13,103 nucleotides of DNA from an uncultured Planctomycetaceae bacterium (lineage in GTDB: Bacteria; Planctomycetota; Planctomycetia; Pirellulales; UBA1268). The translations under genes were made by a program, and so were the position numbers. The stretch is from assembly GCA_903885855.1 (NCBI GenBank), contig CAISKG010000556.1:1-13103 (forward strand), written 5' to 3'. Below the pieces are notes generated by a model that was given only the letters and a program-made list of their open reading frames with translations, was not told the origin of the DNA and did no database searches. Shown here one piece after another: positions 8,601 to 13,103 of this stretch (positions within the stretch are counted from its first letter, which is position 1; the number at the start of each line of letters is the position of its first letter).

Positions 8601-11600
8601 GGCCACGGCACCGGAGCCCGAACCGCTGCGGTCGACGATGCTCACCGTCGGCGGGGCGACGTAGCCGGCGCCCGGCGCGGCGAGGTTGATCCGCGTGATG
8701 CCGCCGACGCCGTTGACGCCCACCGGGGCGCTCGTGGCCCCGCCGCCCGAGGCCACCGGCACGAGCGTGATCTGCGTGGTGGCGGGATCGTAGCCGGAGC
8801 CGGGATTGGTGACGGTGATCGAGCCCACCACCTGCTGCACCGCCGGCACGAGCGTGGCGGCGGTGCCGCCGGCGCCCGGGGCCGAGAGGGTGATCGTCGG
8901 GGTGGAGGTGTAGCCGGTGCCCGGCTCGATGGCCTGGTAGCCGACGACGGTGTACCTCGTGTCGTTGAACGACAGCACCATGCCGGTGCCGCTGCCGCCG
9001 GTCACGGCGCTCGGCCGCGTCGTGTAGCCCGAGCCGGGCCGGACGACCGTCAGCTCGCCGGTGGGCACCGCCTCGACCGTGGCCGTGACGATGGCCGGCG
9101 TGAAGAACCCGCCCCCGCCACCCCCGCCGCCGCCGCCGGTGAGCGTCACCGTGGCCCCGTTGACGTAGCCCGCCCCCGGATTGGTGACGAGGATGAAGGT
9201 CACGCGGCCGGTGGTCGTGCTGATGAAGGCCGTCGCCGTGGCGCCGCTGCCGACGCCACCGACGCCGGTGATCGTCACCGTCGGGGCGGTGGTGTAGCCG
9301 AATCCCCCGGAGTTGACCGTGATGGCGGTGACCTGATCGTCGCCGTCGACCTGGAGGATGGCGCCCGTGCCGCCGACGTGGTTGAGCCGCGAGGCGGTGG
9401 TGTAGCCGGTGCCGGCGGCGGCCACGGTGACGCCCGTCACCGCGCCGCCGTTGCTCACCGCCGAGACGGTGACGCGCAGGCCGCGGGCCCCCAGGGCCTG
9501 GTCGTCGAGGTAGAGGGTGTCGCCGACGCCGTAGTTGGCGCCGCCGCGGGCCACCGTCGCCGCCACGACGCCGCCGGAGCCGTTGACCTGCGTGACGGCG
9601 ATCTGGGCGCCGGTGCCGGCGACCACCGTGATCAGGTCGCCCACGGCGTAGCCGGTGCCGAGGTCGGTGACGGCGCCGATGGAGTCGTTCGTGAGGCCGA
9701 GGAGCGGGATGCCGGTGGCGCCGCTGCCACCGCCGCCGGTGACGGTGGCGGTGGTGCCGCCCGAATAGCGCGTGCCGCCCGAGCCGGCGAGCGAGGCGGC
9801 GGCGACGCCGCCGGTGAGATTGGCGACGGCGGTGGCGCCGAAGCCCGAGCCGCTCGAGTCGACGATCTGCACGTCGGGGGCGGCGGTGAACGAGGTGCCG
9901 GGCTGGGCGACGTTGATCGCCTGGATCGCGCCGAGCGAGTTCACCGTCACGCTGCCGGTCTCGCCGCCGTCGCCGGAGGAGATGACCACCGTGGGGGGCA
10001 CCTGGTAGCCCGAGCCCGTGGGGCTCACCGAGAGGGCGGTGAGGCCGTTGATCGTGGCCGTGGCCGCCGCACCCGATCCGCCGCCGCCCACGAACGACAC
10101 GCTCGGGGCCGACGTGTAGCCCAGGCCGCCGTTGGTGATCGTGATCCCCGTCACGACGCCGCCGGTCATCTGTGCCGTGGCCACCGCGCCGCTGCCGCCG
10201 GTGCCGGTGTTGCCGAAGACCACCGTCGGCGCGCTCACGTAGCCGCTGCCGCCGGAGGTGATGCGGATGAAGGTGACGCGGCCGTCGCCGACGGTGGGCG
10301 TGACCGTCGCGCCCGAGCCCGAGGAGATCGTGACGGTCGGGGGCGTGGTGTAGCCCGAGCCGGCGTTGGTGACGGTGATCCCGTCCACCGTACCGGGGGT
10401 GAGGACGCGGCCGAGCGGCGCGCTCACGGAGAGCTGGTCGGCCACGTTCACCGTCGCCGACGGGCTCATGACGATGTTGCCGGTGTCGGCGCTGACGACC
10501 AAATCCCGCGTCGGGTTGGCCGTGTCGGCATCACCCACGAGCACCGCGCCGACGATCTCCACGTCGCCGTTGTTGGCCCGGAGGCGGATGTCGCCGTTCT
10601 TGGTCTTGAGATCCCGGGCCACGAGGCCCACGGCGCTCGTCGAGAGGATGATGTCGCCGGTGCCGCCGGTGCTCACGTCGAGGGCCTCGAGGAGGCCCGC
10701 GGCCGTGACGTTGATCGAGGCGTCGCCCAGGGTCGCCACCTGCGTGAGCTGCACGCCGTCGGCGTCGCCGAGGGTGATCGAGCCCCCGGCTCGGGCCTTG
10801 ACGGTGTCGGTGCGCGAGAGGGCCTGGATCGTGCCGCCGGCGGTGAGATCGAGCGCCGTGGCCTCGAGGCGCGAGAGGCTCTCGATGCTGCCCTTCGACT
10901 TGAGGATGATCGCGTCGCCGGGGGCCCGGGCCACCGCGGCGCTCGTGAGGCGGATGTCGCCGCCGGTGCTCTCGACGACGAGGTTGCCGATCCCCACCGT
11001 GCCCGCCGAGACGTTGCTGCCGATCGTGACGGCGTTGCCCACGAGGGTGATGTCGCCCTGGAGCGTGGAGATCGGCCGATTGATGTTCAGCGACTGCGCG
11101 GAAAGCGAGAGGCCGCCGATGGTGTCGACGTTGGAGTTGGTGACGACCTGCCCATCGGGGGCCGCGAGCCGGATCGTGGCCTGCGACGCCGGCAGGGCGT
11201 TGATCGTCATGTTGCCGCCGATCTGCGTCACGTCGATGGCGATGTCGGCGGCCGGGCCGGCGTTGGTGCCGGCGAAGATGTTGTGCTGCGCGTAGCCCTG
11301 GGTGACGAGGTTGATGCCGCCGCCGTCGGCGCCGGAGTTGTTGAGCGTGATGCTGCTCGAGCCGCGGATCAGCCCCGAGGGGCCGGTGGTCATGAAGCGG
11401 GGGTCGACCGAGGTGATGGCGAGGTTGGCGATGCCCGCGGACAGGAGCCCGTCGATGATGATGTCGCCGCCGTTGCCGCCGAATCCGTACTGGCTGTAGG
11501 GGGAGCCCGAGGAGGGGGGCACGCCGGCGCCCAGGCGGATGTCGGCCGAGCCGCCGCTGACCGAGGCCCCGGCGATGATCTTGAAATCGCCGTCGGAGAC

Positions 11601-12461
11601 GCGGGCGTTGAGCGAACCGGTGACGGCGTTCTCGATCTGGATCAGCGTCGAGGCGCGGAAGTTGTTGACCTGGTCCGCGCCCACGTTCATCGCCGCCTGG
11701 ATGTAGATCCGGTCGGCGAGGAAGTCGTAGCCGCCGCCGTGGGGCAGCCACGAGATCGAACTGCCTCCGGCGGTGCCCTGCGTGGCGTCGGAGCGGATGA
11801 TGATCGTCGAGGTGCCCGAGGCCTGGCTGAAGTCGACCTCGAGGGCCAGCGGCATCGAGTCGCCGACGTGGAGGATGAACGTCGGATCGACCGTGCCGGG
11901 GCGGGCGAAGACGCGCACCTTGGCGAGTTCGAAGGGCTCGGTGGCGTCGCTGGCCGGGTCGGGGTTGTTGTAGCGGGCGTCGAAGCTGAAGGAATTGAAC
12001 AGTGCCGCCGGGCCGACGACGTTGAAGGTCGGATTACCGCCGACGGCCGGGAGCTTCGTGCCCCAGTTGAAGGTCGTGCCGCTGCCGATGTTCGAGAGGG
12101 AGGAGAAGGTCGTCCCGTAGTCGAACTGCAGCTGGCCCTGGATGGCCAGGTTGCGCATGTACATCGTGGCGCTGTCGCTGGGGTTCGACGCGTCGTTGAA
12201 GATCTCGAAGTTGTACATGTACGACTGCGGCCTCGCGAACTCGGGTTCGTTGGAGTGCGAGAAGCCGACGTACTGGAAGGCCAGCAGACGACGATCCTCG
12301 AGGGCCTCGAGCGCGGCCGACAGGCCGGCGGCCCGCTCCGCACGGCGGCGCCCGCGGCGCCGCGCGCTCCCCTTCGCGGTGCTTCCCTGCTCGCGACGGC
12401 CGCTTCCTTCAGCCTGGGAACGGTGACTCGAGAACCGGTCGAAAATGCTGCCGAAAGTCAT
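2697..12461 (-). CDS. Giant LEPR-type repeat protein (3254 aa), filamentous-haemagglutinin/beta-helix-like, predicted surface or extracellular
   Basis: One unbroken frame of 3254 codons. The ATG (12459-12461) has AGGAAAG 9 nt upstream on the minus strand. Architecture by approximate residue: 1-50 basic and Arg/Ser-rich; 51-60 LEALEDRRLL, a LEPRxLL-like planctomycete motif; 61-270 a unique globular-looking domain holding most of the aromatic residues; 270-690 Gly/Ala/Thr/Val-rich strands like filamentous haemagglutinin ('GDITLVGNAVTI', 'GGDIRLTSAAV'); 690-1490 about 20 copies of a 40-residue GSGY repeat; 1490-2000 further haemagglutinin-like sequence; 2000-2425 and 2620-2940 two blocks of a 70-residue TQTGP repeat; 2990-3254 a right-handed beta-helix opening with DSGTGSLRATL. 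I noticed only one cysteine, near residue 3224. There is no catalytic motif, autotransporter barrel, PEP-CTERM or LPXTG anchor, and no classical signal peptide at the annotated start. The likely role is structural: adhesin, matrix or cell-envelope fibre. That role is inferred from composition and fold type; substrate and location are unknown. Reading frame and motif are certain, function is not. Confidence 0.9.
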   Translation of the reverse strand: MTFGSIFDRFSSHRSQAEGSGRREQGSTAKGSARRRGRRRAERAAGLSAALEALEDRRLLAFQYVGFSHSNEPEFARPQSYMYNFEIFNDASNPSDSATMYMRNLAIQGQLQFDYGTTFSSLSNIGSGTTFNWGTKLPAVGGNPTFNVVGPAALFNSFSFDARYNNPDPASDATEPFELAKVRVFARPGTVDPTFILHVGDSMPLALEVDFSQASGTSTIIIRSDATQGTAGGSSISWLPHGGGYDFLADRIYIQAAMNVGADQVNNFRASTLIQIENAVTGSLNARVSDGDFKIIAGASVSGGSADIRLGAGVPPSSGSPYSQYGFGGNGGDIIIDGLLSAGIANLAITSVDPRFMTTGPSGLIRGSSSITLNNSGADGGGINLVTQGYAQHNIFAGTNAGPAADIAIDVTQIGGNMTINALPASQATIRLAAPDGQVVTNSNVDTIGGLSLSAQSLNINRPISTLQGDITLVGNAVTIGSNVSAGTVGIGNLVVESTGGDIRLTSAAVARAPGDAIILKSKGSIESLSRLEATALDLTAGGTIQALSRTDTVKARAGGSITLGDADGVQLTQVATLGDASINVTAAGLLEALDVSTGGTGDIILSTSAVGLVARDLKTKNGDIRLRANNGDVEIVGAVLVGDADTANPTRDLVVSADTGNIVMSPSATVNVADQLSVSAPLGRVLTPGTVDGITVTNAGSGYTTPPTVTISSGSGATVTPTVGDGRVTFIRITSGGSGYVSAPTVVFGNTGTGGSGAVATAQMTGGVVTGITITNGGLGYTSAPSVSFVGGGGSGAAATATINGLTALSVSPTGSGYQVPPTVVISSGDGGETGSVTVNSLGAIQAINVAQPGTSFTAAPDVQIVDSSGSGFGATAVANLTGGVAAASLAGSGGTRYSGGTTATVTGGGGSGATGIPLLGLTNDSIGAVTDLGTGYAVGDLITVVAGTGAQIAVTQVNGSGGVVAATVARGGANYGVGDTLYLDDQALGARGLRVTVSAVSNGGAVTGVTVAAAGTGYTTASRLNHVGGTGAILQVDGDDQVTAITVNSGGFGYTTAPTVTITGVGGVGSGATATAFISTTTGRVTFILVTNPGAGYVNGATVTLTGGGGGGGGGGFFTPAIVTATVEAVPTGELTVVRPGSGYTTRPSAVTGGSGTGMVLSFNDTRYTVVGYQAIEPGTGYTSTPTITLSAPGAGGTAATLVPAVQQVVGSITVTNPGSGYDPATTQITLVPVASGGGATSAPVGVNGVGGITRINLAAPGAGYVAPPTVSIVDRSGSGSGAVANAVTSKGVTGVTLTSAGAGYTSAPIVTISGVGGAGSGATAVATVSNGFVTGITITNPGSGYASGAIVTLTGGGASSQAAATAATSLVVTGITITSSGSGYDPATTDVTLVPVGSGATGVANVDPATGSVTSIRITDNGSGYSASSPPTVTLVPFGSGALATAAIGGGTVTGVTVTNPGTGYAVPPTVIFSAPAGGGTTATGIATIGNVAQLSARRLDWTALEQPLDALLDQFSTVGITLTGAGDLVIDRPSSDLTLEKAVTKDGSVSIVAQKMTLNGPVTAGDFNSSRTETVSLVATGADLIINQPVTAPAAVTLSAEAGSIIGSAAGLVTTKALTLAALNGATVRTKVESVTGRVTGTGAPLTIDEVDDVTVGTVATPLTTNNGPVSVTAGGTLSVNVINAGPKGTVTLVAGTNLLQATPGDGAEIVAASANLTAKTGRIDIDTNVASLTASAPSSTIDIDSVSTQPLTLASVVGGNSVRVSAPTAINAANVASTSSNVTLTTLGVGNAIQVGSVQALKGVATLVATGDVVSADPAGTGPSLLATTGRVSAVAKSDGVINLRTAVGTLAAVANGAITINELDSITLGEPTGPSGFQSVRSVKAGVTVTAGGTITATDVQAVTPKQSVKLTSTGGGIQVASILTDATTGQVTLTADKSITDVDTTLDVTAKNVVLTSTNGSIGAVDAPIQLAVDTVTASAKGSLYLSNVRAISLTSITGADVGITADGGITQTGPITAASLRVTGNGSDIKITHPGNQLGAFGATNAASAKGTGLVDVLDSSGSLDLLTSKVGFRLFARVAGAVTQSGPVTAERLTIQGTGRDPITLDTQANAIDRFLAVNSTPDGTAAAPVSIRDASGDLVLNYIDGSAVSVVAAGAVTQVPSTGYIKATSLAVTGTGAAITLDEPNNVVGSFQATNPGGSVVFKDSAGGLVLGTSLAGSMNITARGPVTQTGPLVVDLFSLVGSGFDPVTLNTQDNDFGRFTVANSKADVSVRDAAGDLEIGFIDGGKVAIEVAGGLTQLLFIQGTSLSVTGTGVGPITLTSPDNKVESFTAVNGIGDITFVDGDGTLAIGGLEGAALSIRSAGDMTQTGAIIGDSLQAVSTAGGVLLPLPANDVKAVTGTSAKDFVFTNFNSFDAGPITVTEPKSNIVLRSMSGSIDVVGTLTAPNLVSLIAPLGTFTLVPPAQISAKVLSYDTATPPSFDPAAVPDIIAVNGNLVVNKPGETVTFGNFATTGNITISAAAIVVDGPLVTAGAGKAVTLTALTGGVTFVDNGSAEATGTGGTTKVSAALGAITASATAALGGSTVTLAAGQAITFPGTVIAGVLDASSTGGAIALSGAKNDIDALKIANGNRAVSVTDVDGLSITSVTGGDVALSLGGHLTQTGPLVATSATITSTFGNMILTNAGNDVGSLTIDNATRTVQFTDKTGLAVGGIKAGTLTLVTGGTVTQTGPITAAAATVQNTVGTVTLNSAGNDFGTLAVANGTRDVTVVDSGALALGAVTAGAFRLAVGGNLTQSAAITATSLAVEATAGTVTLTNAANDVDVFSASNGTRAVSFTDKDNVGLAAIQAGALTLVTGGAVTQTQPATTTTFNVTTTTGGVTLGNTGNKLGTLSANLAAVGAPLSVTNDGQLQIAQVTTKGAVTVSTLNGGSLVIGPAGTPSPKLQTTTTANLSGVAGSIVMSNGGTIVAPGGVTVPSGKRVQWNLTSDADSGTGSLRATLQTINTSKIPSQITYAAPATIKLTAPLPTVMVPLTVVGNNVLTLDGTSAGSTASGLSFAATATASSVSGVAFNNFAQAGVWISGAAGSSISGITVTKSQYGVYATGALAQGTTKTTIVASNFIGNVQGAYLAGTGLSFGLPGQGNGISGGAGTTIGISLAGAMTGSVVQGNTISGAPTAISINGATGVKIGGTASGESNYVETATTGVFAKGTCTGSSVVKMAWGSGVTTRYNTSSARGLSIIQ
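2700..3494 (-). other. C-terminal right-handed beta-helix domain of the giant protein
   Basis: Residues about 2990-3254. The domain opens with LTSDADSGTGSLRATLQTIN (DSGTGSLR from residue 3001), the 'DSGxGSLRxAI' motif that introduces beta-helix domains in many secreted bacterial proteins. It continues with short strands and Asn/Gly turns such as GVAFNNFAQAGVWISG, NFIGNVQGAYLAG and VVQGNTISGAPTAISING, typical of parallel beta-helix (pectate-lyase-like) folds. No lyase catalytic residues can be assigned. The chain ends abruptly after SSARGLSIIQ, without an anchor or barrel. Confidence 0.65.
3640..4605 (-). repeat. Second block of ~70-residue 'TQTGP' repeats (4 units)
   Basis: Residues about 2620-2940. 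The TQ anchors are near 4445, 4245, 4042 and 3840, at a regular 200-205 nt. Units read roughly 'LTLVTGGxVTQTGPITAxxxTVxxTxGTVTLxNAGNDVGxLxxxNGTRxVxxxD'. This block is more uniform than the first one and is separated from it by about 600 nt of non-repeated, lower-similarity sequence, suggesting a separate, later amplification of the same ancestral unit. Confidence 0.75.
5195..6470 (-). repeat. First block of ~70-residue 'TQTGP' haemagglutinin-like repeats (about 6 units)
   Basis: Residues about 2000-2425. Units share the order: 'GxVTQTGPIxAxxLxVxGxG', then 'ITLxxxxNxVxxFxAxN', then 'VxxxDxxGxLxIGxIxG'. The TQ anchors lie near 6405, 6180, 5953, 5743, 5535 and 5330 on the plus coordinates, spaced about 200-225 nt. 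Units 3 and 5 have lost the GP (TQVPST and TQLLFI) but keep the register. The layout fits successive coils of a right-handed beta-helix, as in filamentous haemagglutinin-type proteins. The fold is inferred from pattern only. Confidence 0.75.
7990..10395 (-). repeat. About 20 tandem copies of a ~40-residue 'GSGY' repeat within the giant protein
   Basis: In this block (residues about 690-1490) the pattern [IV]T[VI]TNxGxGYTxAPTVT[IL]SGGGGSGATATA recurs. The Gly-x-Gly-Tyr core shows on the plus strand as repeated gtagcc(c/g) at about 10350, 10240, 10118, 10005, 9647, 9402, 9293, 9166, 9026, 8910, 8790, 8662, 8541, 8419, 8302, 8177 and 8058. Degenerate units near 9890, 9765 and 9531 keep the spacing but lose part of the core. 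Mean spacing from first to last is about 121 nt, or 40 codons. Each unit looks like a short beta-strand, a Gly-Tyr turn, a Pro-containing strand and a Gly-rich loop. Copies differ clearly in DNA, so the array is old rather than recently expanded. I recall similar repeats in marine phage virion proteins and in other bacterial surface proteins; this is memory, not a search result. Confidence 0.85.
9108..9137 (-). repeat. Ten-glycine run in the giant protein
   Basis: Ten consecutive glycine codons sit in the Gly loop of one GSGY unit (most units have 3-5). Codons are mixed GGC, GGG and one GGT, so it is not a pure trinucleotide tract, although four GGC codons are adjacent. Confidence 0.85.
12282..12311 (-). 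other. LEPRxLL-like motif of the giant protein
   Basis: Residues 51-60 read LEALEDRRLL and follow a strongly basic stretch (RRRGRRRAERAAG). This matches the form of the LEPRxLL signature found near the N-terminus of many very large planctomycete proteins, here with Asp-Arg-Arg replacing the Pro-Arg-x core. The signature is thought to relate to export or localisation, but its mechanism is not established. The motif supports the start chosen at 12461, since LEPR motifs normally lie within the first 50-100 residues. Confidence 0.75.
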
Positions 12462-12470
12462 GGCGCTTTT

Positions 12471-12477
12471 CTTTCCT
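12471..12477 (-). promoter_or_regulatory. Shine-Dalgarno of the giant gene
   Basis: On the minus strand AGGAAAG stands 9 nt before the ATG at 12461. It supports this start and fits the position of the LEPR motif 50 residues in. Confidence 0.6.
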
Positions 12478-12910
12478 GGAGGGAAACCTGGAACGGTCTG
12501 GCTGGCGCTGCGATCGACGACTCACCCCTGCCGACCCGGGCGCGCACGCGAAGCGGCACGCCGGCGCGGACGGAGGCTGGAGGGACGACCCTGGGGGAAC
12601 GGCCTGGAAGCGGTAACGGGGGTGAAACCGAGGAACGGTTCAGGAGACACGGAATCGGGCGACCAGAGCGCGTCCGGCGACGCAAGGAGTGCGTGCGGGG
12701 ATGCCCACGCGACGTTCGGCCGCTGCGGATCGCGGTGGTCGGATCGTGCGCCGCGCGGCGGGATGGCCCGTCGTGCGCCGGTGGTCCGTCGGCCCGGCCG
12801 TTCCCGGCGACCGGAAGCCGACCGCGGTCCGCGGCCTGCCGTCATCTGCTCCTTGCGTGCCTGCTTGCCTGTCAGGCGTTGCTCTGATCCTCGTGATGCC
12901 CCGTCTCCAC

Positions 12911-12937
12911 TAGAACGGGTGTCATCGGAAAAAGTTC
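12911..12937 (-). promoter_or_regulatory. Candidate ECF-sigma-type promoter for the giant gene
   Basis: On the minus strand GAACTT (12932-12937) is followed after 16 nt by TTCTA (12911-12915). The pair resembles the GGAACTT / TCTA-like layout of many extracytoplasmic-function sigma promoters. It lies in the locally AT-richer patch and faces the giant gene. If real, transcription would begin near 12905 and leave a leader of roughly 440 nt. The match is by eye and the spacer choice is flexible, so this is tentative. Confidence 0.33.
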
Positions 12938-12961
12938 GCACTGCGGTACGGATTTTTTCCG
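12926..12961. repeat. Imperfect 13-bp inverted repeat overlapping the candidate promoter
   Basis: CGGAAAAAGTTCG (12926-12938) pairs with CGGATTTTTTCCG (12949-12961) around a 10-nt loop. The outer 8 pairs are perfect (CGGAAAAA/TTTTTCCG), and the inner five include two G-T wobbles that pair only in a plus-strand transcript. The proposed -35 element GAACTT lies in the left arm. It may be an operator or an RNA hairpin. There is no T-run after it on either strand, so it is not a standard terminator. Confidence 0.45.
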
Positions 12962-13027
12962 GAACGACCCGACGTGCCTGCCCCGTGCGGCGAATTATCG
13001 GGGTTTCCGCAGGCTGGGAAAACGGCG

Positions 13028-13056
13028 CCGGCCCGGCGGCGCCGCCGGCGGGCCGG
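13028..13056. terminator. GC-rich inverted repeat, possible terminator of an off-window gene
   Basis: CCGGCCCGGCGGC (13028-13040) faces GCCGCCGGCGGGCCGG (13041-13056), complementary apart from a 3-nt bulge; the core at 13033-13048 is a perfect 16-bp palindrome. On the minus strand it is followed by CGCCGTTTTCCC, a short T tract, so it could end a minus-strand gene lying to the right. In such GC-rich DNA inverted repeats also arise by chance. Confidence 0.3.
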
Positions 13057-13103
13057 CCGCCCGCGCCGCCGGGGCTGGCAGTCGTCGGCCCGCCCGGATC
13101 GAC

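Larger units (their letters stand above)
12462..13103. other. Intergenic region upstream of the giant gene; no gene supported
   Basis: These 642 nt hold no open frame with recognisable protein character; the frames present (for example 12522-12941 minus and 12689-12913 plus) are Arg/Pro/Ser-rich composition artefacts without a good ribosome binding site. The region includes the Shine-Dalgarno of the giant gene, three copies of GGAACGG(T/C) at 12490, 12596 and 12632 (a fourth is just inside the gene at 12417), an AT-richer patch at about 12905-13020 that stands out from the GC-rich surroundings, a hairpin in that patch, and a GC-rich inverted repeat near the edge. The AT-richer patch is the best place for a promoter. 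Confidence 0.6.

Noticed and set aside
7990..10395. The ~120-nt periodic DNA as a CRISPR array or satellite
   Set aside because: The periodicity follows codons of one open frame, copies vary throughout with no constant direct repeat and unique spacers, and it translates to a coherent protein repeat.
4455..12887. An 8.4-kb open frame on the plus strand (2810 codons) antisense to the giant gene
   Set aside because: It encodes Arg/Gly/Asp/His/Glu-rich low-complexity sequence with no domain, and mirrors the repeats of the minus-strand gene. Long antisense frames are expected where a GC-rich gene uses mostly GGC, GCC, ACC and GTG codons. The minus frame has recognisable motifs and a Shine-Dalgarno.
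12522..12941. A 139-codon minus-strand frame in the leader of the giant gene
   Set aside because: Arg/Pro/Ser-rich with no recognisable features, no good ribosome binding site, and it starts before the candidate promoter's expected transcript start.

Overview
The window looks like chromosomal DNA from a member of the Planctomycetota, probably a high-GC Pirellulales-type lineage. The evidence is protein-level: the C-terminal tail of a DUF1553 (PSD1) protein, a DUF1501 protein, a ThuA-like protein of the planctomycete type, and a giant protein with an N-terminal LEPRxLL-like motif. These families are strongly over-represented in planctomycetes. The lineage below phylum level is inference.

Layout: (1) Positions 1-2671, plus strand, hold three co-directional genes: the last 42 codons of a DUF1549/DUF1553 protein, a complete DUF1501 protein joined to it by an ATGA stop/start overlap, and a secreted ThuA-like protein 79 nt further on. 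This is probably one transcription unit of exported, largely uncharacterised planctomycete proteins. (2) Positions 2697-12461, minus strand, are one uninterrupted 3254-codon gene, three quarters of the window, converging on the ThuA-like gene with a 25-nt gap. It encodes a glycine/threonine/valine-rich, repeat-built surface or extracellular protein. Its parts in order are: a basic N-terminus with the LEPR-type motif, a unique N-terminal domain, a filamentous-haemagglutinin-like beta-helical section, about 20 copies of a roughly 40-residue 'GSGY' repeat, more haemagglutinin-like sequence, two blocks of a roughly 70-residue 'TQTGP' repeat, and a C-terminal right-handed beta-helix that opens with a DSGxGSLR motif. 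(3) Positions 12462-13103 hold no gene I can support. They are the leader of the giant gene, with a good Shine-Dalgarno, a candidate ECF-type promoter overlapping an imperfect 13-bp hairpin, and a GC-rich inverted repeat at the window edge.

How the genes might work together: the plus-strand genes belong to families seen together in planctomycete gene clusters, often discussed in connection with polysaccharide or sulfated-glycan use, but no substrate can be read from this sequence. The giant gene is convergent and separately transcribed, and there is no sign that it belongs to the same pathway. I see no mobile element, CRISPR array, rRNA or tRNA. I found no evidence for a new defence or enzymatic system. 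The most unusual content is the mosaic repeat architecture of the giant protein and the structured promoter region in front of it.
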